Shown one piece after another: positions 47,057 through 59,064 of a stretch of 64,000 nt of DNA; positions within the stretch are counted from its first letter, which is position 1, and each line of letters starts with the position of its first letter. The translations under genes were made by a program, and so were the position numbers. Source of the DNA: Schistocerca nitens (taxonomy: Eukaryota > Arthropoda > Insecta > Orthoptera > Acrididae); contig NC_064614.1 of NCBI RefSeq assembly GCF_023898315.1, positions 1,054,070,432-1,054,134,431 on the forward strand. Reading direction: 5' to 3'. Below the pieces are notes generated by a model that saw only the letters and a program-made list of their open reading frames with translations, made no database searches and was not told the origin of the DNA.

Positions 47057-48931
47057 TCCTTACGGCGGAACAGGCAACCGTAAAAATAGTTTTTCCGTCA
47101 GTCAACAGATGTCACAGGTGACGCTACAATGCTAACTGACCTGTCCATGTCGTGGAATTGGCAACGCTGTATCTTCGGTGACGTGAATGACGCTGATTTG
47201 CGATCGGCTAGAGCGCTGCGCGCGAAATGCATTCATCACACTGCTGACTGTAGCTCATGATCGGCTGTGGTTTTTCCCGAGTTTTCAATCTAAGAGTGTA
47301 GATTAGCTCCTGTAATTCTACAACCAAGTTTATTTCTCACAATCATATGCGAAATGAAATAAATGAAAAGTAATACACAAACATTTCTCCCGAGTTACTG
47401 TTTAAATACAGACTGTATTGCAGTCACAAGGGTTTTACACTCGCCTTCCATGCCGTCTATTTCCTCTTTGCTATACAGGTCTTCTGATACAGATTATGGT
47501 GGTAAAAAAGATCTCCACGTGCAGGTTAACACTAGAAAGTTTTCAAAATGCGCACTCGGTTATGGTGCGAATTAAGGCTGGACATATTTCAGTGCCAGTC
47601 ATTTCAAATTTAAATTCTTTTACTTTGCATGTAACTTATCGTAAATGATATAAGAGTGGCACAAAACGATGAATTTTGGATTGTTGTTGAAAGGGGGCTG
47701 CAAACGGGTAATATACAAGTGAAAGCGTGTTTTTCGAGCATATTTTGGCGGTGTCAACTTTGAAGAGCCACAGACGGCAAAACATAATTATGTTAAAAAT
47801 TTACTTTGTACAGTTTAAAGACAACCCGCAAATATTCGCAACAGACGTACGCTTTTATCTGCAACACAGTTATTACTGGGGATATCCACACTCGCGCAGA
47901 CCTGTTACTATAAGTAGTGTTGTTTTCAAGTGAAAGCTGTGTGAGGATTATTAGCGCACAGATTAAAAAAAAAAAATTAAAATAGGCAGAGTCTATAGTT
48001 TGCATGTTATGCTCGTTCTCTTCTATTCTCCTCCCTTCATTCCAGTATAAACGCTTGTTCACAAGCATAAATGAATGGCAGTGAACATTGGCGAATTATC
48101 TATGAATACTCGTTTGCAGCAGCGTAAACGAGGTTTTACACTCGTTCACTTCGTTCGCTCTAGTATATACCAGGATTTAGAGGGACCGATGATTTAGCAG
48201 TTAGATGACGACTATTATTCATTTATTTCACTGTTGCGATTTCAGCTCTAGAGCCATTTGCAAGTACCAAGGAGAAGGTCTTGTAAGGTAATGCTTCTTA
48301 AATTGTTTACCAAATGTTACCACACTATGCTTTGCATTTTGTTATCCATATGTTATATTGGTTTCAATTTTCACATTGCACACAAAAATTCCTCTACACC
48401 CTAAATTACGATAGTGAAGTGAATAAACAGTTTTAATAAAGTCTAAATCGCAGCAAATATTTCATTTAAAAATTATATGATATGATTCTTGTACAGGAAG
48501 GGCTGCCACGTTATATCGAATATAACATCGACAAAATTTAAATAGGATCGAATGCTTATGGCTCTTTATTGATACTTACTCGTAACTAATTTATTGATTT
48601 ACCTGAATTTAAAATCCACTCGCGTAACCTTTCTTTATCTTTGACGGGAAATCTGAACATTTTTAGTTCAGGATTTGTTCGTCTACTTCTTCCACAGTTG
48701 ATATACACGTAGGTCCTCGGTATGACGACTCGATCCACTACCACCGGTATGTCAGAAACAGCTGTACTTCACAGACGTCAAATAGTGGAAAGCTGCACGC
48801 GTTCGGCCGATGTTGCCACATATTTCACAGAACGGAGTGCTGCCTAGTGGTTGATTCCAGAAGTAAGGGTGTGACGCTGTTGCCGCCTGGTGGCCGTTCC
48901 CTGACAAGGGTTGCCTGCTAGACCAAGCGAT

Positions 48932-48960
48932 CGGGCAATCTGTTTCTTACGTGATCTGGG
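48932..48960 (-). repeat. Right terminal inverted repeat of the 1.93 kb element
   Basis: cgggcaatc then TGTTTCTTACGTGATCTGGG, the reverse complement of the left end with one mismatch. Confidence 0.92.
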
Positions 48961-50847
48961 GTATCATCCACATTTATGCTCAACTCAGGTCTCCTCCTAT
49001 CCCTTCATACATACTGTGTCAATTGTGGCAATACCTACTCCTTTATTTACATTCTAATCTCCAACTTGCTACAAACTCACACAAGTGACATCTAAGGATT
49101 AAGAAGTGCATGGCCAATGGGAATCTCCACCTCATACACTTTAACCTCCCCATTCTTGGAAAATACTCTACTTTCAGTATTTTCAACTCACACACATCAG
49201 CTACATTTCTGACATATTGAGAATAATCCTATACACCCTTATCAGATGTCCTAATTGTTAGGGAATCTATCTGCATGCAAAACAAATAACATTTTCATAC
49301 GAATCAAACCAAAAAGCAATTTTTCTTTTTTTTCCTTTCTATACTCGTTCTAAATTACCTCATCCTCTTTACCTCACTGAAAGTGAAAAAATTATTTGAT
49401 TGGACTTTCATTTACTCTCTTCCAACCACACAGAAGATTTTACTTTCTGGGACAATACATAGGCACCACCATGACCAATCATTTTGTCAAATCACACACA
49501 CCACTAAATCACCCTATCACTAACTGTCCAAATTCAGATCTTGCAAGCAGGACATATAGGGACAACATGATTTCACAAAACATTCATCACTGAACTCTAT
49601 TTCTAAGCGATTCTCCCTCAATTCATCACACCTGTTCACTAACGCACCTCATACTTTATTTTTCTACATTTTCTCTGGGGTACTGTTTTACTTCCTCATC
49701 CAAACATTAACCTCAACACTAACACAATGTTTTTTAATCTTGTCTGCACCATTCTTTAACCTCATATTGTACAACATTTCCACACTTAACATCACCTTCA
49801 CCTCACTCAGGTTTTTAACTCTACTTGAAACCATACACCATCTTATACCCCATTATTTTGAAAACATGAACATCATTACTTTATCACCTCCATCATTTCT
49901 AATCACCACATTACTCAAATTTCTTAAACCTCCACATCATGAATGGACCAAATAATTTGTCCACAGTTACTCACACATATCACCAGTTTCCACTGGATCA
50001 TTTTCTCTCGTATTCTAAATACTGAGGGACTGTACTTCCTATAGCTTTCTACCTCCATTACACACCTCAAAGAGTAAATTGGTTTTCACTAACAATCACT
50101 GAGCAATATTACCAACACAACAGAAACCTTCCTGACAATCTTTCCAATAACAAAGGGTCACTCAAGCATCTTTTTATTTACTAGTTTTCACTTCACTTCA
50201 CAAGAGGTAATTACCTCTGCACAATTGGACTCTTTAACATCTGCAAATATTAATAATAACACAAGGCCACTCCATAAAGCCACTCTTGCTACCAACATCA
50301 TGCTTCACATTTTCATCACCTACATTTTCAATATTTCCTGTCCTCAACATCAATACAGTTAATTTCCCTAATAGGGATATCAATAAACTTTCGATACCCC
50401 TCACACATACAGATGTACTATCATTATTCTCCACTAAACATGACTGAAATAACTGATTCTGCAGCTTGAGCAAGGGCCATGGCCTCATACACACCTAGAT
50501 CCTAAATTTCACTTTACATCAGGTACCTGCATCATGTGGACACACATGTTAAATCACATAATTTCTGTAACATTTGATTTAAATGTGGGCATCTCATTTC
50601 AAACAAGAATGAGGATCACTACCTCAATGGTATGGGCCATCAATTACACTTTCTGTGCACCTAACGTATTCTGCAACTTTCACTACAACAACAGACTTTC
50701 CTTTTCCCTATGTGTCTGCAATAGGAACTTTGATCTCCTTCTACTCTCTTCACTCTAATCAATTGACTCATACCTTGCTCCTAAAATTCAATACTGTAAA
50801 TCTCAAGATCAAATTTATATGCCAGTTCCCAACCACCGTCCTCCCCC

Positions 50848-51213
50848 CTAACTCCCTTGATCCTTATGAGTTACTTCCTTGCTTCCTCCAACTTTGACTG
50901 ATGGGCACAGATTTTCCTTTCCTGTTCCCCAATCAAAATGTTCCCACTGTATACTCTGCAGTTCCAGGAGAGAGACTCGTTCTCCCAACATTCTCTCCAT
51001 TGAAACACTGTACCCCCCCCCCCCCCACCCCCACCCCCCACCACCACCCACCACACACACACCCTCCTCCCAACCCCACCCAGAATGAAAATGTTTCCTA
51101 CAAGATTGGCAACTAATCTGTCTACTCACTACCCTATAACAGCTCCCACATTTCACACTCATGGTCAGTTTCAGAAGAATAATTAAGTTCATGGAATGTT
51201 CTAAATTTGTCAA
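50848..51213 (-). pseudogene. LINE ORF1-type zinc-finger fragment with a poly-G interruption
   Basis: From the ATG at 51162 the minus strand reads MSVKCGSCYRVVSRQISC, then QSCRKHFHS: C-X2-C-X9-C-X2-C-X4-H. This is nearly the spacing of the PHD-like finger at the start of the 25.2 kb ORF1. The frame then passes into Gly/Val/Trp repeats made by a (G)n/(GT)n tract. Another frame downstream reads CRVYSGNILIGEQERKICAH, a Cys-then-helical stretch that would follow the finger. It is broken by the simple-sequence expansion. Confidence 0.5.
51014..51060. repeat. C-rich simple sequence
   Basis: Fifteen or so consecutive C followed by CA/CC-rich repeats, inside the LINE ORF1 fragment. Confidence 0.9.
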
Positions 51214-52960
51214 GGAAGCAAGACTGGCTGTGTGTAAACAAAAAATGACTCAAAGGTCTTATGTGCGGTGGTTGTTTTTTGTTTTTGTACTGATTTATAG
51301 ATACAATGACAGAAGAATAAATTTGTAAATAATTTGCTTTTAGAGAATTTATGTTATCAGGTGTGTTTGTTCAGGTATTAAAACGTAATAATTTATGCCT
51401 ACATCGTGTCTATCTAACTAGTAAACCACACAACGTGTGTTAGTTAAATATGATCTGTAAACGTTTAATTACATCTTTATTGCGACAATAGACACTGATG
51501 AAACTAGTAGCCGTGTTTTTTAACTGAATTTTGCACTACCAAGAAATCTTGAATAAATTTTTTTGTGTTTATTCCACACAAAAATTCGGGTTTTCTCATG
51601 ACTATTAGGACTTCAGCTAAAGAACAAGTTTTTCAAGAACAAGCACTGCTGGGATGTTAATATTCAGTTGTGTGACAAGAAAGGACACTACAGCAACTAT
51701 ACAAAAAAAAAGAAAATTTAAATTTGACACTATTTCCTCTTAAATAAGTTATTTTAGCGGCTGAAGAAAATAGCTGTGATTTCATTCAGTGGCCATGTTG
51801 TTGTACACAAATGACCTTATCAACACTTCATCACTTATTTTACTAACTACCTTCAGTTGAACTTCCCTCCTATAAAAGGGTACCAACGATTAACTTGCAG
51901 ACCATTATTACAGTATCATCTACGTTTCTGAAAAACTCATGTCTCCTACTCTGCCACACATATCGTGACGATGGGAATCTCCACCTCATATACCATAAAT
52001 TCCACTCTCGGCAACTACTCTCCTTTCAATATTTTCGACTCATTGTTTATTTTTCTACATTTTCTGTGGGGTGCTCTTTTATTTCCTCATCCGAACATTA
52101 ACCTTCACACTAACACAATGCTTTTTTATCTTCTCTGCACCGTTCTTCAACCTTGTATGGGACCATCTTTTCCAAATTTTTCATCTGTTACCCCTCACTC
52201 AGGTTTTTAACTCTACGTGAAACCATACACCATCTTATATTCCATTATTTCGAAAACCGGAACATTACTACTTCATTACCTCCATCATATCTAATTACCA
52301 CATTACTCCAATTTATTAAATCTCAACATCATGCACATACCAACTAGTTCGTTCACACTCTCTCACACATATCACCTGTCACCAGTCGATCATTTCTTCT
52401 GGGACTCTAAATTTTAAGGGACTGTACTTTCTACAGCTTTTCACCTCCATTACACACCTCAAAGGGTAAATTGTATCACACTAAGCCACACTAAACAAAA
52501 TAACCAGACACAATATAAACCTTCATTCCTATCTTTTCAATCAACAACGGTCACTCAAGTTTCTCTTTATTTACTAGTCTCAACTTCGCTTTGAATTTGT
52601 AATTAGCTCTCCACATTTGGACTCTTTATACGTTCTACTAATTTTAATCATATTACAGTCACTTTCCACATAGCCACTCTCATTATTAACATTAAGTATC
52701 ACCTTCATCATCTACAATTTTCAATATTTCCTGTTCTCGACATCACTACAACTCATTTGCCTAATAGGGGTACCAATAAAACTTCTTATCCCGTCACACA
52801 TAAAAACTTCCTCACTATCGTTATTCTCCACTACACGTAACTGAAATAATTAATTCCATGTCTTGGGAAATGGCCACATCCTCACACAGACACTTCCATC
52901 CTACATTTCATCTTACAGCAGGTATCTACATCATGTGGACACACATTTTAAATTAACATA

Positions 52961-53196
52961 ATTACTTTAATGTTTGATTTAAGTGGTGGCGTCTAATTCC
53001 TAACAACAATGAGTACCAATATCTCAATGGAAAGGGTCATCAATTACACTTTCCGTGCACATTGCATATAATAACCTAATTACTATAATATTTGATTTAA
53101 GTGGTGGCGTCTCATGCCAAACAACAAATAGCTCCCATACCTCAAATGATAGGGCCATAAATTACACTTTCTGTACACCTTATGTATACAACAACA
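52961..53196. repeat. Local ~118-bp tandem duplication inside unit 13
   Basis: tttgatttaagtggtggcgt occurs at 52973 and again at 53091, each followed by an array phrase ending ttacacttt. The two copies have diverged by many bases. Confidence 0.8.
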
Positions 53197-53432
53197 GACT
53201 TTCCCTTCCTCTTTGCATCTGTAATAGGGTCTTCGAACACCATCTGCTCTCATCCTAATTTGCACATTCAGAAGTCTTACCCTCATCACCCGACTCATAC
53301 AATGCACCTAAAACTCAATAAAAAACTCTAACAATCTAATTTTATAGCAGGTCTCAAACATTAAAACTTGCAAGTCATTGTTTCTTACACGTATGTATTT
53401 CAAACATTTTGAGAATTAATCTATATAACTTA

Positions 53433-54375
53433 GATACCTGGTTTGATTAAATGGGTTTATAAATAAACATGGAAAAGACTCAGTTAATGCAGCTTAAAAC
53501 AATACAAGCATAATTAAATGATATTCAGGTCAGTCAGTGAATCCAGGATTTGCAGGGAGTTAGGTGTGTGACATTCCTAGGAATGCAACTAGAGAAAAAT
53601 CTTTCACGGGGGCCACATACACAGTACCTTGCAAATAAATTACATAGCACTAGCATATGCAATGAAAATATTGTGCAATGCTACCAGTACGGGCATAATG
53701 TAAGTAGTATATCACAGCTACTTTGAGTCAGTAATAAGGTATGGAATTGTATTTTGGCGTACCTCAAACCATATAATTCAAATACTAAAACTTCAGAAAA
53801 CCATCATTAGAAATATGCACAATGTAGGGCGAAGAAAGTCATGTCACCCACTCCTATAAAATATGAGTATACTAAGTGTTCCCTCACTATACATATGTGA
53901 ACTGATTATCTTTGTACACAATAACCCTGATTTATTTGTAACAAATCATTTTCAACATGATTACAACACAATAAATGAAAATAATTTTATGCTGCCCACC
54001 CACCTTTTAAAACTTTATGCCCAAACACCACATAATATGAGAATCAATATTTATAACAAAGTGAAAAGAAGAGAATTGCTCAGTGTAAATTTAGAACCAC
54101 TGAAAAAATCCTTATATGAGAAACTAGTGCAGAAACCTTATTATTCAGTGGAAGAATTCATAAATGACAACCTGAAAACTTGAGCAGGAGAGAGCAAGTA
54201 ATTAGGACTGTTAATTTTATAGTTTGTTACTTTTGAAGAAAAATTTTTATCTGCTTAATTAAGTAATTATTCAGTACTGTATATTATATTACTGGTATTA
54301 TAAGGAAAATTGTAAACCAGTTTTTGTTTTTTGACAAGTCAATGGCTTGAATTTGTATATTATGAGACAACTTCA
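53433..54375 (+). mobile_element. 5'-truncated LINE fragment (CR1/Jockey group)
   Basis: Plus-strand LINE 3' part inserted between gagaattaatctatata and cctaatcagccatcc of the array. It includes the end of the RT region, the C-terminus and a 3' UTR of about 190 bases. Confidence 0.75.
53560..54183 (+). pseudogene. LINE RT C-terminal region, broken
   Basis: Near 53560-53600 a phrase reads VTFLGMQLEKN, the conserved LG segment after the RT core. The frame 53863-54183 continues ILSVPSLYICELIIFVHNN, then INENNFMLPTHLLKLY, and ends KPYYSVEEFINDNLKT. That closing block is shared with the intact ORF2 at 29.7 kb (TFYSVEEFQ). Earlier parts are interrupted by stops. The family is the same superclade as the 45.8-47.0 kb fragment. 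Confidence 0.8.
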
Positions 54376-54391
54376 ACAACCTAATCAGCCA

Positions 54392-54429
54392 TCCAAAATG
54401 TTACGGGATCTCCAAAATGTTAGGGGATC
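54392..54429. repeat. 19-bp tandem duplication
   Basis: tccaaaatgttacgggatc followed by tccaaaatgttaggggatc, one base different. Confidence 0.9.
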
Positions 54430-54997
54430 TATCTACACACAGAACAAGTAATATTTTCACAACAATCAAAGCAACATCCAATTTTTCTCTTCTTTCCTTT
54501 GTATACTCACTCTAAATTATCTCATCCTCTCTACCTCATCCGAAGTGAATAATAATTTGACTGGGCTTCTGTTCATACATCTCTCTACCAATTTGAAAGG
54601 ATACTTTTCTCTGGGACAATACATATTCACCTCTATGGATAATCATTACGTCAAGTCACACACATACTACATGCCCATATCACTAAATGTCCAAACTGAA
54701 ATCTTGTAAGCAGGACCTACAGAAGAAACATCATTTCACATAACATTCACCACCAGACTCTATTTGTCAGAAATTCTTCTTCACTTCAACACACCTCTTC
54801 ACTACCACACTTCATTTTTTATTTTCCTACATTTTCTCTGCAGGACCTCTTTTATTTCCTCATCCGAACATTAACTTCCACACTAACACAACGTTTTTTT
54901 ATCTTCTCTGCACCATTCTTGAACCTCATGTCTTACCGTCTTTACCAAATTTTTCATACATTTCACTTCACTCAGGTTGTTAACTCTACTTGAAACC

Positions 54998-55070
54998 ACA
55001 CACCATCTTATACTCCATTCTCTCAAAAACCACCACACCATCTTATACTCCATTCTCTCAAAAACCACAA
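54998..55070. repeat. 35-bp tandem duplication
   Basis: accatcttatactccattct occurs at 55002 and 55037 with identical following ctcaaaaacca. Confidence 0.92.
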
Positions 55071-55939
55071 ATTATTACTTCATTACCTCCATTATTTCTA
55101 ATTATCACATTACTCCAATTTCTTAAACCTCCAGATCATGCAACTACCAACTACTTTGCCCACACACTCTCACACATATCATTTGCCTCCACTGCATCAT
55201 TTCTTCTCGTACTGTAAATATAAAAGTACTGTACTTCCTACACGTTCTAACTCCGATACACATCTCAAAGTGTAGACTGTTTTACACTAAACCACAACTA
55301 ACAAAATAACCAGACACAATATGAACCTTCATTACAGTTTTTTCAATAACCAAGTGTCAGTCAAGTACCTCTTTGTTTACTAATCTCCACTTCACTACAC
55401 AATACCTAATAACCTTTCGTCATATTAACTCTTTATAACTTCTACTAATTTTAATAATAACACAATCTCATTCCATAAAGCTACTCTCATTACCAACATC
55501 AAGTTCCACCTTCATAATCTACATTTTCAATATTTCCTGTGCTCAACATTAGTACAACTCATTTGCCTAATAGGGGTATCAATAAAACTTCTTATACCAT
55601 CACAGATAAAATTTTCCTCACTATCATTATTCTCCGGTACAGATAACTGAAAGAATTATTTCTATGGCTTGGGAAAGGGCCACGTCCTCACACACACACC
55701 TCCATCTTACATTTCACCTCCCTTCAGGTATCTACATCATGTGAATACACAATGTAAATTAACATAATTTCTATAATGTTTGATTTAAGTGGGAGCCTCT
55801 AATTCCAAACAACACTGAGTGTCAATACCTTACGTTTACTATAACTTTCACTACAACAACAGGCTTTTCTTTTCTTTCTGCATTGGCAGTAGGGTCATCC
55901 TAATTTGAACATTCACAAGTCTTACTCTCATAACCTGTC

Positions 55940-58900
55940 TCTTACTCACTTTCAAATTAGTTCAGCAGAACTTTCAAAGTCTTGGCAATAAGCACAATGA
56001 GTTGGATACCATTGCAGCAATTGATAACCCTGATGTTTTAGTTATAAGTGAACACTGGTACGCAGATGAGCTAATTAGTGTATGTAAGCGACTTTCCATG
56101 ATCATTTGCTCTGCCTTCAGTAGAAAAGAGAAATGTGGTGGCGAGGTAGCTATCTTTGCAGCCAGTGGTAGTAATTATGGTGTAATAGATGTAAGTGCTT
56201 TCAGCATTGAGGGTGTAATAGAACTAGCAGCAATTAATTGTAAGTGGGGGAAAGAGAACTTAATTATAGGCCTATACAGACCTCCATCTGGCAGCCTGAT
56301 AGTTTCTTTGCTGTTCTTAATGACCTGCTTGTTGACATTGACAGTAAACACTGCAATAAAAATGGCTGGGTTAACATAATACTAACTGGAGATATAAACA
56401 TTGACTTGCTGTCCAATGACTCTGTATCTAAAAAACTAATGCTAATACTAGCTCAATTTAACTTAAAATTTCTGATAAACGAGCCCACTAGAGAGGTCAA
56501 TAGTGTAAAATCATGCATTGACAACATTATAACTAACATGTCCCACTTTACATGCAGTGCATCAGTTCTGAAGCTTGCCATTTCTGACCACCACGCAGTA
56601 CAGGTATTGATAGAAACTGAAAATCCTCATGTCAATAGAAAAGAGAAACAATATGTGACAAAAAGAATCACAAATGACGACAATGTTAACGATTTTAACA
56701 GTTTGCTGAAAAGCTTACAATGGGGTGAAAAAAAAACAGCATTACTTTCAGTGGTTTTTCATCAGATTTTTATTATTGCTTCAATGTCTCATGTCCAGAG
56801 ATGACCTTTACAGTAAATGACTGAAAAAAAAAAAAAAACCTGGATAAATCATGAAGTAAAAACAGCAAGAGAGAAACTTAGACTTTTCCAATATGCAATG
56901 ATAAATAATAACAATAATAATAGACTAAAAGTAGAATTTAAGAACTATCAGGATTACTATAAAGATATCTTCTGCTAGAAACTAAAAATAAATATCTAGC
57001 CACAATGTTAAGAAACTCTACTAACACAGGTTTAGCTGTTTGGAAAGTAATAAATAGCTTTAGGGACTGTAAGGACAGATCAACAAGTGATTTTACTATA
57101 AACCATAAAGGGCATATCATGAAATGTCAATGTCAGATTGCAAATGATTTTAATGAGTACTTTTCTTCTGTTGGAAAATCTGTCAGTGACCATTTTCAGA
57201 ATCTTCAGCATAGATATAGGGGCATTCCAATCAAACAAAGCATATACTTGGCCCCAACGAGGAACAAGGAAGTCAAAAACATAGTAATGTCATTAAAAAA
57301 TACAAAATCAGCAAGCTATGATGGATTGCCTGTCAGTACACTGAAAAGATGCATAGACAACATATCTGATGCCATGGCCACAGCAATAAATGATGTAATT
57401 GCATCAGTTTGTTTCCCAGATAGTCTAAATGCAGCACAAGTAACCCCAATTTACAAGAAAGGTGACAAATCTAAAATTGAAAACTACTTCCCCATCTCAA
57501 TCTTACCTGCATTTTCTAAGGTACTTGAGAAAGTTATTTATACTAGACTAATGACATTCCTAGTCAACACAATTTAATATCTGAAAATCAGAATTGCTTT
57601 ATGAAAAACAAGTCAACATCAGTAGCAGCAGCACAATTAATAGACAAAATAATAATGGCCATAGAGAACAAGGAGTATGTAACTGGAGTGTTCCTTGATC
57701 TAGAAAAAGCTTTTGATTGTATCAACATCACCATATTACTTCACAAGCTGTGGAACCTGGGTATCAGAGGAACTGGCTATGAGCTAATAAAAAAGTATAT
57801 GAGCAATAGAAAACAATTTGTCTTGCTTAAAACAAACAGTGGGTCTTACAAATCTAAAATTACTGATATCAAATATGGAGTGCCTCAAGGTTCTGTCTCG
57901 GGACCCCTTCTTTTCTTGATTTATGTTAATGATATACAGTATTGCTCTCCTAACTGTACAAAAATATTGTATGCAGATGAGACATCAATAGTGTGTAAAC
58001 ACAAAGACTATGAGAGTCTGCAGGTACTGTGCAACAGTGTAACTAAGGAAATAGTGAAGTATTTTAATGAAAGTCATCTAAATGTAAGTGCTTCAAAGAC
58101 TGCAATGATGGAATTTCACACAAGGAAACAAATAGTATTACACATGAAATTATCCATAGGAAATGACATTGTAAAAAAGGAAAAATGGACAAAGTTCTTG
58201 GGAATTACAATCCAGGACAGCCTCAAATGCGACATGCATATTGATTCCTTAGCATGTAAGCTGTCGAAGTATGTGTTTGTTATAAATATGATTAGCAAAT
58301 ATTGTAAGGACATGTGTGTACAAAAAACTGCTTATCATGCCTATTCTCATCAAACTTAAACAATGATGTAGAAATATGGGGTGCAACAACTCAAGCCAAC
58401 CTAAGTACATTATTAATACTACAGAAAAAAGTTATCAGAATTATTTGTGGTGCCAAACCTCAAGAATCATGTCGGAATCTGTTCCCAAAAACAGGTGTGC
58501 TTACCATTATAGGTGTATACATATTGAAAGTTATATTGCTTGTGAAAACAATAAATCCAAATTTCAACTGTGACCTGCACCAGTACGATACAAGGCAAAA
58601 GTTCAGATACCGTGTAAATAACCACAGAACAGCTTCATATGAAAAAAATACACTTCATGCTGGGCTGAAGCTAGCCAGTGCCCTACCAAAAAGTCTCACA
58701 ATCCTTCCTGCTAACAAATTAAAAGATCAGCTAAAAAGAATTCTAATTGAAAACCCTTTTTATTCCCTATACGAGTATTATATCTGTATGAAAAGTGCTA
58801 CATAAGTATGTCAAGCTCATAGTTTTAAGTAACCTACAACTTATATAATGTTGATAAAAACAATATTTGTAATATTGTGATTGTATACTACCAAATGTAA

Positions 58901-59064
58901 AATCCATCAAAATATAAAAATTACTAATACAAACAAATCTTTAGTTTGTAATTTATAAACTGACGTATTCAGAAGAATAATCTGTATGATTCCCTGAAAC
59001 TGTATTATTTCTAGGGATTGTATTTGATTATTCGATGTTGAATAAATATTATTATTATTATTAT
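55940..59064 (+). mobile_element. LINE lacking ORF1 (CR1/Jockey group), broken
   Basis: Begins inside the endonuclease (LVQQNFQSLGNKHNELDTIA, from about 55947) and runs to an (ATT)n tail at about 59041-59064. Array sequence rejoins across it (cctgtctcttac / tacaatgcatct). The ORF2 part is almost full length but split over at least five frames. Confidence 0.88.
55947..58805 (+). pseudogene. LINE ORF2 (endonuclease-RT), several frameshifts
   Basis: Endonuclease pieces are 55947-56379 (ISEHWYADELI, then FSRKEKCGGEVAIF) and 56244-56804 (LTGDINIDL, then SDHHAVQVLIE). The fingers and palm entry are at 57005-57577 (YKKGDKSKIENYFPISILP). The RT core at 57601-58359 has LDLEKAFDCINITIL (motif A), YGVPQGSVSGPLLFLIYVND (motif B) and motif C as YADE. 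The canonical second Asp of YADD is therefore Glu here. The C-terminus at 58314-58805 ends NPFYSLYEYYICM, the closing block shared with the ORF2 at 29.7 kb. Frame changes near 56370, 56810-57000, 57580 and 58350 make it inactive. Confidence 0.9.

Larger units (their letters stand above)
47028..48960. mobile_element. 1.93 kb TIR element without a visible transposase
   Basis: The ends are inverted repeats of about 29 bases with a single mismatch: CCCAGATCACGTAAGAAACA at the left (from 47028) and TGTTTCTTACGTGATCTGGG at the right (ending 48960). The perfect 7-bp duplication GTATCAT flanks it (47021-47027 and 48961-48967), and excising it restores agtatcatccacattt of the array. The interior is richer in G+C and CpG near both ends than the array. 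It contains no open frame above about 90 codons and no transposase motif. It is most likely a non-autonomous DNA transposon. Superfamily is unknown. Confidence 0.85.
44463..49715. repeat. Array unit 11, split by a LINE fragment and a TIR transposon
   Basis: Array pieces are 44463-45782, 46966-47027 and 48961-49715, about 2.13 kb without the insertions. The CA site is nearly absent (cctcacacacactcctcc, 45220-45237). It holds no gene of its own. Confidence 0.8.
50839..51810 (-). mobile_element. LINE 5' region (ORF1 start) fragment
   Basis: A minus-strand block with a zinc-finger-coding start like that of LINE ORF1 proteins. Upstream of it, about 600 bases look like a 5' UTR, ending near acaacATGGCCACTGAATG on the minus strand. 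No RT or 3' end is attached. A C-rich tract (51014-51060) interrupts the coding part. Assignment to a LINE is from the zinc-finger resemblance only. Confidence 0.5.
49716..52106. repeat. Array unit 12, split and internally deleted
   Basis: Array pieces are 49716-50838 and 51811-52106. About 700 bases of the unit are missing, including the segment from caactcat to tcattgtttatttttc near 52040. The CA site is almost gone (cctcatacacacct, 50484-50497). It holds no gene of its own. Confidence 0.7.
52107..54878. repeat. Array unit 13, split by a LINE fragment
   Basis: Array pieces are 52107-53432 and 54376-54878. It has a local direct duplication of about 118 bases (52961-53078 and 53079-53196), covering the ttgatttaagtggtggcgtc phase, and a 19-bp tandem duplication (54392-54429). 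The CA site is short (52883-52895). It holds no gene of its own. Confidence 0.75.

Noticed and set aside
47727-48068. Short frames inside the 1.93 kb TIR element
   Set aside because: Under about 95 codons, on both strands, with no transposase residues or other recognisable pattern.
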